A stretch of DNA of 64,000 bases from Legionella septentrionalis (lineage in GTDB: Bacteria; Pseudomonadota; Gammaproteobacteria; Legionellales; Legionellaceae): positions 1 to 64,000 of the forward strand of contig NZ_RZGS01000005.1 of the NCBI RefSeq assembly GCF_003989745.1. Direction: 5' to 3'. Of the stretch, positions 7,789 through 17,081 are shown in pieces (positions within the stretch are counted from its first letter, which is position 1; each line of letters opens with the position of its first letter). Both the position numbers and the translations under genes were made by a program. The notes beneath the pieces are model-generated. The model had not been told where the DNA came from. It was given only the letters and a program-made list of their open reading frames with translations, and did not search any database.

Positions 7789-8580
7789 TTAAAACAGTAT
7801 CCCGGCAATTGTGTATATCCCTAAACACACGATTAAACTGCCGGCGAGCAACATGACAATTTGCGGGTGCAGGCGACGCACTAAAACAGCAGCCAATGGG
7901 GCACAAATTCCACCGCCTAAAATTAATCCTGCGATAAGAGGCCAATTGCCAATCCCCATGGTGAAAAAAAATGTACTGGAAACTGTTAGAGTAATTATAA
8001 ATTCAGTCAAATTAACCGAGCCTATTGTATAATGGGGAGTCGCTCCTTGCATCAGCAAGGTAGAACTCACTATCGGCCCCCATCCCCCGCCACCTGCGGC
8101 ATCAAAAAATCCGCCAAAGAAACCTAAAGGCATAATCCCCCTGGCATGATCGGAGGGTTTGCGGTGCAATACTTTTTTCACAACAAAGTTTTTAATGGAT
8201 TGTATAACTTTCCCTTCCTGAAAGACTTTATATAAAATAAAACATCCTACCAAAATTAAATAACTGGCAATAAAGGGTTTGGAAATATAATCCGGTATTT
8301 TAGTCAATACTAAAACACCTAAAATACAGCCAATCATCCCGGGAATGACCAAGCGCCTAAACAAGGCATAATCCACATTTTTAAACATTGCATGAGAAAA
8401 ACCGGAAATGCCGGTTGTGACAATTTCGGCAGTGTGCACTGAAGCGCTGGCTACTGCAGGAGAAACTCCAAAACTAACCAAAACCCCGGTACTGATAACT
8501 CCATATGCCATCCCTAATGCCCCATCAACCATTTGGGCACAAAAACCAACCAGTGCAAACAGCAAAATTTGACTAAGCAT
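7789..8580 (-). CDS. TauE/SafE-family sulfite/anion permease
   Basis: 263 residues with about eight hydrophobic helices in two inverted halves. The halves begin with the diagnostic G-A-Q-MVDGALGMAYG and GFFGGFFDAAGGGGWG motifs of the TSUP (TauE/SafE, formerly DUF81) family. It is an inner-membrane transporter or exporter of small sulfur-containing or organic anions; the substrate cannot be told. The start could be TTG 8613 (11 extra residues), which has no ribosome site of its own. ATG 8580 opens directly into the first helix and is preferred. No sulfur-metabolism neighbour is present. Confidence 0.87.
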   Translation of the reverse strand: MLSQILLFALVGFCAQMVDGALGMAYGVISTGVLVSFGVSPAVASASVHTAEIVTTGISGFSHAMFKNVDYALFRRLVIPGMIGCILGVLVLTKIPDYISKPFIASYLILVGCFILYKVFQEGKVIQSIKNFVVKKVLHRKPSDHARGIMPLGFFGGFFDAAGGGGWGPIVSSTLLMQGATPHYTIGSVNLTEFIITLTVSSTFFFTMGIGNWPLIAGLILGGGICAPLAAVLVRRLHPQIVMLLAGSLIVCLGIYTIAGILF

Positions 8581-9029
8581 ATTTATTAATCCGATCAATT
8601 CCCTTTCCTGCAATCAGCGTAAAACTGCAAGACGGTCAGCATGGCAGCCATAAGTTTAGATAATTGCCACATCAATGAAAACCGCATTGGTAATCGCTTG
8701 CAAGCGATTATTGAAATAGCCCTTGCTGATCCAGGTAAGCTTTATTTCCTTACGAGAAATAAATCAAGGCCATAGTTAGGATAAAAATTATAGCGGCTCA
8801 TCAACAAGCCATTCATTTCTTTAATATATTCGGTACGGGGAAGGAAGTCTAACAAAGAATTAATTTACCTTGGCGGACAAATGGGGGCGCTGCTTAAATG
8901 CGGTCTGGAAATAATCCACACTGCAGTGTGTCGCAACACCACCGTCTTGAAAATAGTACAGTTGGGAAATCACAGAGTAACTTGAACTTCGAAGCGTTTT
9001 TACTACGATACCAACTATAATCGCGATGA
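8581..9029. other. 449-nt intergenic region with two palindromes and an open stretch lacking a start codon
   Basis: Between the permease and the cold-shock gene there is no convincing gene. It contains a perfect 20-bp palindrome (8691-8710) and a 14-bp palindrome CACACTGCAGTGTG (8917-8930). On the minus strand an open frame of about 55 codons, directly behind the cold-shock gene (9029-8860), has protein-like composition but only ATT/ATC-type starts. It may be a relic gene. Confidence 0.5.
8691..8710. repeat. perfect 20-bp palindrome
   Basis: TAATCGCTTGCAAGCGATTA reads the same on both strands. It could be a dimeric-regulator operator or a chance hairpin. Its arms (CGCTTG/CAAGCG) recur with a 2-nt spacer in the promoter region of the cold-shock gene at 9278-9291. 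Confidence 0.7.
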
Positions 9030-9236
9030 TTACAATACCTCAACTTCTTCAGCTTGCGGACCTTTTTGACCTTGGCCGGCTTTAAACATAACGGTTGCGC
9101 CTTCTTTTAAGGTCTTGAAACCATTCGCTTGGATGGCACTAAAGTGGACAAAGTAATCTTTACCATTGCTTTCGATAAAGCCGAATCCCTTGCTTTCATT
9201 AAACCATTTTACAGTGCCCTGTACTTTATCTGACAT
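9030..9236 (-). CDS. cold-shock domain protein (CspA family)
   Basis: 68 residues, the standard single-OB-fold length. Both RNA-binding motifs are present: RNP1 as KGFGFI (about 16-21) and RNP2 within YFVHFSAI (about 28-35). It binds single-stranded RNA/DNA and melts structure in mRNA. The ATG is preceded by AAGGAG-like sequence on the minus strand. Family members number several per genome, so which paralogue (cspA, cspC, cspD) cannot be decided. An upstream promoter-like stretch is listed separately. There is no neighbour in the same operon. Confidence 0.95.
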   Translation of the reverse strand: MSDKVQGTVKWFNESKGFGFIESNGKDYFVHFSAIQANGFKTLKEGATVMFKAGQGQKGPQAEEVEVL

Positions 9237-9271
9237 TAACTACTCCTTAGTGGAAAAATTTCCTAGGTATT

Positions 9272-9297
9272 TTTATACGCTTGACCAAGCGTGTCAA
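9272..9297 (-). promoter_or_regulatory. probable promoter of the cold-shock gene with inverted repeat in the spacer
   Basis: On the minus strand TTGACA (9297-9292) and TATAAA (9277-9272) lie 35-60 nt before the ATG. They are only 14 nt apart, shorter than ideal. The spacer itself is the inverted repeat CGCTTG-GT-CAAGCG, a possible operator. Confidence 0.4.
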
Positions 9298-9338
9298 TAG
9301 CTGGCGGGCTATTTTGTATATAAATTCTTCGTTGGGAA

Positions 9339-11612
9339 CTACTCTTTTACAGTATGCCCGCACCCCTCTTTAGGGCAAATAACCTGACGACCGGAACGCT
9401 TGCTTTCTTTTATAGTCAGTACTGGCCATGCACATTTGGGGCAAGATTGAGCGATAGGCTCATTCCATAAAGCATAATCACATTTTGGGTAGCTCGCGCA
9501 TGAAAAAAAGATTTTCCCCTTGCGCGACTTTCGTTTAAGCAACGTGGCATTATTACATTTTGGACATTGCACCCCAGTATCCGCAGGTTTTTCTAGTGGT
9601 TCCATATAATTACAGTTTGGATAATTACTGCAACCAATAAAACGCCCGTAGCGGCCTGTTTTAATATGCAGAGCACCCTGACAGCTTGGGCATACCCGCC
9701 CTGCAACTACGTCAGGCTCAGGTTTTTCCCCTGCCTGAGCGCTTAAATCTTGGGTGTAATCACAATCAGGATAGCCTGTACAGCCAATAAAGCGGCCCCG
9801 CTTGCCAAGGCGAATAGCCAAAGCCTTGCCGCATTTCGGGCATGCTTCTTCAAGCATTTCCGTAGTCACATCTTTGCGTTGTACTTGTTCATCAATTGCC
9901 TGAATTTTTTGGATAAAAGGTTGCCAAAAATCTTCCAGTACAGGGACCCATTCTTTTTCGCCGCGGGCTATAGCATCCAGCGTGTCTTCAAGATGCGCCG
10001 TAAACTTATAATCTACATAACGCGTAAAATAATTAGTTAAAAAATGGCTGACAATGCGGCCAACATCCGTCGGATAAAAGCGCTTTTTATCCACAACCAC
10101 ATATTCACGCTGCTGCAACGTATGAATAATGGTTGCATACGTGGACGGCCGGCCGATATCAAACTCTTCCAATGCTTTGACTAAAGAAGCCTCTGAATAC
10201 CTTGGTGGCGGTTCGGTGAAGTGTTGGTTAGCTTGGATATCGAGCAAGGCCACTTTTTCACCAAGGATGAATTTCGGCAATACCATTGCCTGCTCATCTT
10301 CTTTGCTGTCATCCCGGCCTTCTTCATATACTTGGAGGAAGCCTGGGAAAACTACTGTTGAACCACTGGCCCGAAAAATATTGTCCTGTCCGCAACGTAA
10401 ATCAACTGCTACCGTATCCACCAGTGCTTCAGCCATTTGACAAGCAATGGTACGTTTCCAAATTAAATTATAAAGCTTGAACTGATCAGCAGTTAAATGC
10501 GTTTGCATCGCCTCCGGAGTGCGGTTTATGGAGGTAGGGCGAATGGCTTCATGCGCTTCTTGTGCATTTTTTGATTTGGTTTTATACATACGGGGACTCT
10601 TAGGCACATTTTCATCCCCATAGCGTTTAAGAATATAATCGCGTATTTCTATTACAGCTTCAGCAGCAAGGTTTACTGAATCGGTACGCATGTAAGTAAT
10701 CAATCCCACAGTGCCCGTGCCGATATCAATCCCTTCATATAATTGTTGGGCGACCATCATGGTTTTTCGGGCGGTAAATCCCAATTTGCGTGCAGCTTCC
10801 TGCTGCAGGGTAGATGTGATGAAGGGTGCAGCCGGATTACGCTTGCGCTGTTTTTTCTCAATATTATCTACTACAAGGAAACCGCCTGCTTCCCGTAATA
10901 GTGTATTTTTAGCCTCGAGTGCTTGTTGCTCTTCATGGATGGTAAATTGCTGCAGTTTTTCCAGACGATATTGAGTTAACCGTGCTGCAAACGGCATGCC
11001 ACCATGTTCGCACTGCGCGATGATTTTCCAATATTCTTGCGCAACAAAACGTTCAATTTCTTCTTCACGCTCCACAATAAGCCGCAAAGCCGGACTTTGT
11101 ACACGGCCAGCCGACAAACCACGCCGTACTTTTTTCCACAACAAAGGGGAAAGATTAAAGCCCACTAAATAATCTAAAGCACGTCTGGCTTGCTGGGCAT
11201 TCACCAAATCCATGGAAATAGCACGTGGATTCTCAATGGCTTCCTGAATTGCTGATTTAGTGATTTCATTGAAAAAAATTCGGTGCACGTCTTTGTTTGT
11301 TAACAGATTACGCTCTTTCATGAGTTCATAGACATGCCAAGAAATAGCTTCACCCTCCCGATCCGGGTCGGTCGCCAGCAGGAGCGAATCAGCTTTCTTC
11401 AAAGCTTTGGCGATTAACTCAATATGACGGGAATTTTTTTCAATAGGAGCATACGTCATTGCAAAATGACGTTGCGGGTCGACAGAACCTTTCTTAGGAG
11501 GCAAATCGCGTACATGTCCATAAGAGGCAAGCACATCGTAATGATCACCTAAGTATTTCTGAATGGTTTTGGCTTTTGCAGGCGACTCTACAATAACTAA
11601 ATGCTTGCTCAT
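9339..11612 (-). CDS. topA: DNA topoisomerase I (type IA)
   Basis: 757 residues. The Toprim domain starts at the N-terminus (VESPAKAKTIQKYLG) and has the metal triad in ATDPDREGE (Asp82, Asp84, Glu86). The catalytic tyrosine is about Tyr307 in ITYMRTDS. Central topoisomerase folds follow. The C-terminus carries four Cys4-type zinc ribbons (CPKC...CTGYPDC, CPSC...CSNYPNC, CPKC...CASYPKC and a last CPKC...CPKEGC), slightly more than E. coli's three. It relaxes negative supercoils. It lies 26 nt downstream of smg, completing the LysM-dprA-smg-topA order seen in many gammaproteobacteria, and is probably co-transcribed with them. Confidence 0.98.
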   Translation of the reverse strand: MSKHLVIVESPAKAKTIQKYLGDHYDVLASYGHVRDLPPKKGSVDPQRHFAMTYAPIEKNSRHIELIAKALKKADSLLLATDPDREGEAISWHVYELMKERNLLTNKDVHRIFFNEITKSAIQEAIENPRAISMDLVNAQQARRALDYLVGFNLSPLLWKKVRRGLSAGRVQSPALRLIVEREEEIERFVAQEYWKIIAQCEHGGMPFAARLTQYRLEKLQQFTIHEEQQALEAKNTLLREAGGFLVVDNIEKKQRKRNPAAPFITSTLQQEAARKLGFTARKTMMVAQQLYEGIDIGTGTVGLITYMRTDSVNLAAEAVIEIRDYILKRYGDENVPKSPRMYKTKSKNAQEAHEAIRPTSINRTPEAMQTHLTADQFKLYNLIWKRTIACQMAEALVDTVAVDLRCGQDNIFRASGSTVVFPGFLQVYEEGRDDSKEDEQAMVLPKFILGEKVALLDIQANQHFTEPPPRYSEASLVKALEEFDIGRPSTYATIIHTLQQREYVVVDKKRFYPTDVGRIVSHFLTNYFTRYVDYKFTAHLEDTLDAIARGEKEWVPVLEDFWQPFIQKIQAIDEQVQRKDVTTEMLEEACPKCGKALAIRLGKRGRFIGCTGYPDCDYTQDLSAQAGEKPEPDVVAGRVCPSCQGALHIKTGRYGRFIGCSNYPNCNYMEPLEKPADTGVQCPKCNNATLLKRKSRKGKIFFSCASYPKCDYALWNEPIAQSCPKCAWPVLTIKESKRSGRQVICPKEGCGHTVKE

Positions 11613-11638
11613 GGAAAGTAAAACCTCTTGAATTGATC

Positions 11639-12094
11639 TTAATGCAATATAGAGTTATCTTTCTTTTGATATAGCACAAGATCAAGAAAAGCAAGTTGTT
11701 TCTCATCCAAATTTTCTGCAAGCGTATTACGGATCGCCCACTTGGTTTCTTCCAGGGTCACCATGCTGGAATCTGAAAAAACAAGTTGATTAATAATTAA
11801 TTCCAGGGTCGTTGCGTCAATAATTTCCCAAGTTAACATGCGCATTAAAAATTGGTAACTTGCCTTAGTAAATTTCATCTGCTCGTCATAAGTAAAAACA
11901 CGCATGGAGTTCGTGTGCGCCGGCTTGATGAATTCGGAAACGATCGCCCCTTTTTCAGAAGCAAGGGAGGAATAAATATCAACTTGGCTGTCTTCGGCAG
12001 AATTTCTTTCGCTGTCGGCTAAATAATTTTCTTTTAACTTGCTTAGCGTTTTCTCAAATAAATTTAACAACAATTCGAACAAGCTGTCTTTCAT
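11639..12094 (-). CDS. smg: Smg family protein (DUF494)
   Basis: 151 residues. Begins MKDSLFELLLNLFEKT, the typical Smg N-terminus, and ends with the conserved ATTLELIINQL...TKWAIRNTL...FLDLVLYQK helices. A 5' extension to 12166 is possible in frame but runs inside dprA. ATG 12094 overlaps the dprA stop as ATGA, which settles the start. The family is usually encoded beside dprA and topA. Its molecular role is unclear; a link to translation or transformation has been suggested from context only. Confidence 0.92.
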   Translation of the reverse strand: MKDSLFELLLNLFEKTLSKLKENYLADSERNSAEDSQVDIYSSLASEKGAIVSEFIKPAHTNSMRVFTYDEQMKFTKASYQFLMRMLTWEIIDATTLELIINQLVFSDSSMVTLEETKWAIRNTLAENLDEKQLAFLDLVLYQKKDNSILH

Positions 12095-13167
12095 AATACA
12101 CACCTTATATAACCGCCAGGCACCGCTTTTACAATACCTTGCAATTCTAGCCCGGCCAAGCCACAAGCCACGTCTTCAATACTTAAGCCACTGCGCATCG
12201 CAATTAGATCGACAGAGGTCGTTTCAAAACCAATGCACTTTACTAGTTTTTCATCCCCGGTTGCAAGAAGAACCGGTTTACTCTCATCTAATCCTGCGGA
12301 ATCAAGACGCAATTCATTTAAAACATCTTCACTTGAAGTGACCAACTTAGCCCCTTGCTGTAATAAATAATGGCATCCTTGTGTTTGAGAATTATAAATA
12401 GAACCCGGGATTGCTAACACATCGCGATTTTGGTCAAGTGCTAACCGGGCTGTAATTAAGGAACCGCTTTTTATTGCTGCTTCAACAACCAATGTGGCTA
12501 ATGACAAACCGCTTATTATACGATTTCTGCGGGGGAAATGTCCAGCAACCGGGGGTGTACCTAAAGGAAACTCCGACAGTAAAAGACCTTGTTGCGTTAT
12601 CTTGCGAGCCAGCTCTTGATGCCGACGTGGATATATGCAATCCACTCCGGTCCCCAGCACAGCAATGGTTTGCCCATCGGCATCAAGGCAACCCGCATGA
12701 GCTTCCCCATCAATACCCAGGGCCAAGCCGCTGACGATGGCTACACCATGCGCTGCCAGTTCCAATGCAAACCGTCTCGCTGTTTCTTGTCCGGGTATAG
12801 TGGGCTTGCGCGTGCCTACAATGGCTACAGTTGGCGCGTGTAATACGGATAAATCCCCTATGGCGTACAATACAGGAGGCGGGTCATAAATTTCTTTTAA
12901 CAAGCGTGGGTAGGCAATATCATCTAAAGTTAACACATGATGATTGCTGGCAGCATCTTGCCACTGCCAGTCTTTATCCACTTGTGTAAAGTCAAATGTC
13001 TTAATAGCATAGGCAAGCTTGTAAGGTAAGCCTGCCGCTTCTAATTCAGCCATAGGTAAAGCAAACAACTCGCCAAGTTCAGGCCAACGTTGTACCAGCT
13101 TGCTTACCGTACGCGGCCCAACCAGCGGCATCCGGTTCAAGGCTAACAAATAATGCTTGTTGTTCAT
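12091..13167 (-). CDS. dprA: DNA-processing protein DprA
   Basis: 358 residues. An N-terminal helix-hairpin region (LNRMPLVGPRTVSKLV) precedes the Rossmann-like core with VGTRKPT, SGLALGIDGEAH, AVLGTGVDCIYPRRH and FPRRNRIISGLS, then a winged-helix C-terminus. It loads RecA onto incoming single-stranded DNA in natural transformation. It is translationally coupled at both ends: its ATG overlaps the stop of the LysM gene (ATGA), and its own stop overlaps the smg start (ATGA). Its presence fits natural competence as known in Legionella. Confidence 0.97.
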   Translation of the reverse strand: MNNKHYLLALNRMPLVGPRTVSKLVQRWPELGELFALPMAELEAAGLPYKLAYAIKTFDFTQVDKDWQWQDAASNHHVLTLDDIAYPRLLKEIYDPPPVLYAIGDLSVLHAPTVAIVGTRKPTIPGQETARRFALELAAHGVAIVSGLALGIDGEAHAGCLDADGQTIAVLGTGVDCIYPRRHQELARKITQQGLLLSEFPLGTPPVAGHFPRRNRIISGLSLATLVVEAAIKSGSLITARLALDQNRDVLAIPGSIYNSQTQGCHYLLQQGAKLVTSSEDVLNELRLDSAGLDESKPVLLATGDEKLVKCIGFETTSVDLIAMRSGLSIEDVACGLAGLELQGIVKAVPGGYIRCVL

Positions 13168-14189
13168 GGATTAGTCACCGTATCCATTATGTTTATGGCA
13201 CGGATTGAGCGTACCACCAAAGCAAAGCTCGTGCGGGTAAACGTGCGAAATACCATGACTTCGCCAATACGTTCCGGAGGCAGTTTTACACATTCCCCTG
13301 TGCAACGAGGATTTGGAGCGCCACCCCCTTCACTGTACACCCCCAAAACATCCCCGGCCTGCAACCCTGCATCCTTGCCTTTATCAATAACGACCACAAG
13401 CCCTACTGCACCTTGCGAATAATCGCCAGGCAAATCAATGATCATGCCACGCACTTGGCAAGATGGGGTCTTAGGTTCAAAGGTTAAGTCAAATTCCGGG
13501 TAATTGCGGGGCATCACACGATCCTTCAATTCAACTGCCTGAATGATGTCCGTCAACAAAATAGTGGCCGGATCCCCGCCTCTTACGAGTTCGGCATAAG
13601 CCACGAGGTTGGCTTTATAACCCAGAAAACACTTGGTAACCGGGTTTCGGTATTCACCGCAAGGTCTGTACAAAGCATAAGAAAAGGTGGCTCCTGGAAG
13701 TGGACAAGGCGGACAGAGGTTCTTCACATAAACATTATCTCCCTGGCTTCCCAACATATGTTCCGTAGTAAAGGCAAGCACAAAAGGTGCATTGGTGAGC
13801 GTATCGCGATCGAGCACCAAAGAAGCATCCAGGAAGGGCTTAATATCGCTCAGCGGAATCGGTGGGATAGCTTCTTCAAGCGGCATGGGGCGCATGTAGG
13901 GTGATAATTTTACCGTACCGTTTGACAATACCCTTAAATAAGGATTGCGTTGATGATAACGTAACTCAAGAACTGCTCCTGGATAAAGGCGGTCAGGATT
14001 TTTTATTTGCGGATTCGCATGCCAAAGAGCTTTCCACTCCCAGGGATAAGCAAGATAACGATTGGCAATATCCCATAAAGTATCACCAGGCTGCACGACG
14101 TAACGCGCAGGAGCATTGGAGCGCAAAGTTAACGAATGCGAGGCGGTTACAAATAAAATGAGACAAATAAAAAGGAGCTTATATCGCAT
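13164..14189 (-). CDS. secreted LysM-domain peptidoglycan-binding protein
   Basis: 341 residues. A signal peptide (MRYKLLFICLILFVTASHS) is followed by one LysM domain at about residues 28-78 (YVVQPGDTLWDIANRYL ... NPDRLYPGAVL). The rest is a beta-rich domain of about 260 residues with several Cys, including CPPCPLPG and CTGEC. LysM binds N-acetylglucosamine in peptidoglycan. This protein class is regularly encoded just before dprA in gammaproteobacteria, as here, with a 4-nt overlap. An AAGGATT ribosome site lies before ATG 14189. The function of the C-terminal part is not known. Confidence 0.9.
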   Translation of the reverse strand: MRYKLLFICLILFVTASHSLTLRSNAPARYVVQPGDTLWDIANRYLAYPWEWKALWHANPQIKNPDRLYPGAVLELRYHQRNPYLRVLSNGTVKLSPYMRPMPLEEAIPPIPLSDIKPFLDASLVLDRDTLTNAPFVLAFTTEHMLGSQGDNVYVKNLCPPCPLPGATFSYALYRPCGEYRNPVTKCFLGYKANLVAYAELVRGGDPATILLTDIIQAVELKDRVMPRNYPEFDLTFEPKTPSCQVRGMIIDLPGDYSQGAVGLVVVIDKGKDAGLQAGDVLGVYSEGGGAPNPRCTGECVKLPPERIGEVMVFRTFTRTSFALVVRSIRAINIMDTVTNP

Positions 14190-14353
14190 GCAACAATCCT
14201 TGTCTTGGCTGGTTTATCGCAAAAATTCCCTGGCACGGATTTGCCATGCCGCTTCCGCTATTAAACTCAATACTAACGCAAGTTACGCTACTTGCTACCC
14301 GACAGTGTATTGGGCGATAATACCATGCAATGATTGTTGTTAAACAGTGCAAA

Positions 14354-14866
14354 ATGGCCATACGTAAAATTATCTATTTGCCCGATCCAAGATTACGACG
14401 GGTTGCAAAAAAAATTGAAGTATTTGATGAAGAACTGCAAATTTTAATCGAAGACATGTTTGATACGATGTATGCTGCAAAAGGCGTAGGGCTTGCTGCG
14501 CCGCAAATTGGCATTGATCTGCGTCTTTCGGTAATTGATGTAATAGGCGATAAAACGCAGCAACTCGTGTTGGTTAATCCTGAAATAATTGCCTCAGAAA
14601 ATCCGATTGAATATCAGGAAGGCTGTCTCTCAGTTCCTGGAGCCTACGATACCGTTGTCCGAGCAGGCAAGGTAACAATCCGCGCTCAGGATCGTTACGG
14701 TAAACCATATGAAATGAGTGCTGAGGGATTATTGGCTGAATGCTTCCAGCATGAAATTGATCACTTGAATGGAAAATTATTCGTAGACTTACTATCCCCG
14801 CTAAAAAGAGCATTGGCGAGAAGAAGGCTCGAGAAATTCCTACGGCAAAAAACACGCAAAACATGA
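14354..14866 (+). CDS. def: peptide deformylase
   Basis: 170 residues. All three family motifs are present: [10 protein letters not shown] (44-53), EGCLSVPG with metal ligand Cys91, and QHEIDHL with His133, Glu134 and His137. It removes the N-formyl group from nascent proteins. The in-frame ATG at 14330 would add eight residues; ATG 14354 gives the family's usual MAIRKI start. It is divergent from the LysM operon, with about 165 nt between them for both promoters. Its stop overlaps the fmt start by 4 nt (ATGA). Confidence 0.97.
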   Translation: MAIRKIIYLPDPRLRRVAKKIEVFDEELQILIEDMFDTMYAAKGVGLAAPQIGIDLRLSVIDVIGDKTQQLVLVNPEIIASENPIEYQEGCLSVPGAYDTVVRAGKVTIRAQDRYGKPYEMSAEGLLAECFQHEIDHLNGKLFVDLLSPLKRALARRRLEKFLRQKTRKT

Positions 14867-15807
14867 AAAAGTTAAATATTGTTTTTGCGGGCACACCGGA
14901 ATTTGCCCTACCTTCTTTACAAGCCATTGCGCTATCCGGCCATAATCTGGCAGCAATATACACGCAACCGGACCGCCCCGCTGGAAGAGGCCGGCGCTTG
15001 CAAGCCTCGCCAGTAAAAGAATGGGCGGAAAGTCAGCATGTGCCTGTCTATCAACCTGTTAATTTTAAAGAGCCGCAAACCGTAACCGAGTTAGCGACTT
15101 TAAAACCTGATCTTATGGTAGTGATTGCTTACGGGCTCATTTTACCGCGAGCGGTACTTGAAATCCCGCCTCATGGTTGCATCAATGTCCATGCTTCGCT
15201 ATTACCCCGTTGGCGTGGCGCGTCCCCCATCCAGCATGCTGTTTTGCATGGAGATAAAGAAACTGGCGTTACCATCATGCAAATGGATGTTGGCATGGAT
15301 ACCGGCAATATGTTAGCCAAAGCATCTTGCTTCATTCATCCAGAAGAAACAGCCGGACAATTGCATGATCGCTTGGCGCAATTAGCGGTCGCACCTTTGC
15401 TTGCAGCTTTACATGCATTGAGTCAGGGAAGCATAATAGGTGAGCAACAAGATTCTTCTCAAGCCACTTATGCCCCTAAAATAAACAAGGAAGATGCATT
15501 AATTGATTGGCATAAACCGGCCGAGGAAATCGACCGGCAAATCCGTGCCTTTAACCCCTGGCCTATTGCTTACACCCATGCTAATGAGGAGCCTGTACGT
15601 ATTCATCAAGCTCACATCATACCGCAAACCTATGAGGGTTCTCCTGGCACCATTGTCGCTTTAAATAAAAAAGGCATGCTGGTTGCAACCGGCAAGCATG
15701 CCTTACTGGTCCAGCGCTTGCAATTTGCAGGCGGGAAGGCCATGTCGGTCGCTGACTGGTTAAATGCCGCACGTAACCAGCTGTATCTTGGCTTGGTTTT
15801 ACGATGA
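14863..15807 (+). CDS. fmt: methionyl-tRNA formyltransferase
   Basis: 314 residues. The N-terminal formyltransferase domain has the catalytic residues Asn108, His110 ([12 protein letters not shown]) and Asp146 (DVGMDTG). The C-terminal OB-like domain binds initiator tRNA. It formylates Met-tRNA for initiation; the upstream def removes the formyl group later. The ATGA overlaps with def and rsmB suggest one coupled operon. Confidence 0.97.
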   Translation: MKKLNIVFAGTPEFALPSLQAIALSGHNLAAIYTQPDRPAGRGRRLQASPVKEWAESQHVPVYQPVNFKEPQTVTELATLKPDLMVVIAYGLILPRAVLEIPPHGCINVHASLLPRWRGASPIQHAVLHGDKETGVTIMQMDVGMDTGNMLAKASCFIHPEETAGQLHDRLAQLAVAPLLAALHALSQGSIIGEQQDSSQATYAPKINKEDALIDWHKPAEEIDRQIRAFNPWPIAYTHANEEPVRIHQAHIIPQTYEGSPGTIVALNKKGMLVATGKHALLVQRLQFAGGKAMSVADWLNAARNQLYLGLVLR

Positions 15808-17081
15808 TGAAACCAAATGAACGCTTGCTTGCTGTTCGCATTTTGACCCAGTTGCTGCAGGAAAAAAAGCCATTATCGCATTTGCTGCAAACCGCCCCCC
15901 CTTTTACCAAAGAACTTTGCTTTGGTGTTTGCCGTTTTTATTTTGCTTTAGAAGCATTGGTTACTCCGTTATTAAAAAAAAGGCCAAAAGAATTAGAAAT
16001 CTGGCTCAGCCTATTGCTCGGTATTTATCAATTGCATTATCTGCATACCCCGGATTATGCCGTTGTTAAAGAAACCGTCGCCTTGCTGGAACAATTGAAA
16101 AAACCATGGGCTAAGGGTTTAATCAATGCCGTTTTACGCAATTTTTGCCGGCAAAAAGAAACCATCATAAGTAAGATATACGATTCGCCAGCCTATAAAC
16201 ACAACCACCCTCGCTGGCTGCTGCAAGAGATAAAAACAACCTGGCCTGCAAAATGGGAAGCGATACTTAGAGCGAATGATGCGCACCCGCCCATGAGCTT
16301 GCGCGTCAATAATGCACGCATCAGTACTGACGCTTATTTAAACCGGCTGCAGGAAGCGCATATTGCGGCACACAAGCATCCCCATGCACCAGCATGCCTC
16401 GTTCTTGCTGAGCCTTGTCCTGTGGAAAAGCTTCCAGGTTTTGCCGCGGGTGATGTATCGGTGCAAGATGCTGCGGCTCAGATGGCTGCTTTACTGTTAC
16501 AGTTAAAACCAGGACTTCGGCTCTTGGATGCCTGTTGCGCCCCTGGAGGCAAAACCTGCCATATTCTGGAAAGTGAACCTGACTTGGCATGTTGTGTAGC
16601 CGTCGACGCCGATCTTAAGCGCTTGGAGCGGGTACAAGAAAATTTACAACGTTTGCATTTGCAAGCAACTCTCGTAGCCGGAGATGCTTCTGTTCCGGAT
16701 GCCTGGTGGGATGGCAAACCCTTCGACCGTATTTTAGTTGACGCACCTTGCTCTGCTACAGGCGTGATTCGCCGTCATCCAGACATTAAATTGTTGCGCA
16801 CAAAAAATGAAGTTACGAATGCTGCCAAATTGCAGGAAAAAATATTGGACGCATTATGGCCGCTTCTTGCTCCAGGCGGGCTCATGGTTTACGCTACCTG
16901 TTCGATATTGCCCGAAGAAAACGAACAACAAATTGCTCGTTTCATCGATAGGCATCTGGATTGTAAACCCCTCATGCACCCGCATGCATGGGCACATGCA
17001 ACGGGGCATGGTTGGCAAATTCTACCGGGTGAAAACAATATGGATGGTTTTTTTTACAGCGTTCTTAGTAAACAATCATGA
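15804..17081 (+). CDS. rsmB: 16S rRNA (cytosine-967-C5)-methyltransferase
   Basis: 425 residues. An N-terminal NusB-like RNA-binding domain (about 1-140) precedes a Rossmann methyltransferase domain with the SAM-binding DACCAPGGK (242-250). The two cysteines of the m5C mechanism are Cys316 in DAPCSATG and Cys366 in [11 protein letters not shown]. It modifies C967 of 16S rRNA. It follows fmt as in most gammaproteobacteria, starting within an ATGA overlap and ending with another one into the protease gene. Confidence 0.96.
   Translation: MMKPNERLLAVRILTQLLQEKKPLSHLLQTAPPFTKELCFGVCRFYFALEALVTPLLKKRPKELEIWLSLLLGIYQLHYLHTPDYAVVKETVALLEQLKKPWAKGLINAVLRNFCRQKETIISKIYDSPAYKHNHPRWLLQEIKTTWPAKWEAILRANDAHPPMSLRVNNARISTDAYLNRLQEAHIAAHKHPHAPACLVLAEPCPVEKLPGFAAGDVSVQDAAAQMAALLLQLKPGLRLLDACCAPGGKTCHILESEPDLACCVAVDADLKRLERVQENLQRLHLQATLVAGDASVPDAWWDGKPFDRILVDAPCSATGVIRRHPDIKLLRTKNEVTNAAKLQEKILDALWPLLAPGGLMVYATCSILPEENEQQIARFIDRHLDCKPLMHPHAWAHATGHGWQILPGENNMDGFFYSVLSKQS

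Noticed and set aside
8917-8930. 14-bp palindrome CACACTGCAGTGTG
   Set aside because: Single occurrence, no promoter next to it; chance cannot be excluded.
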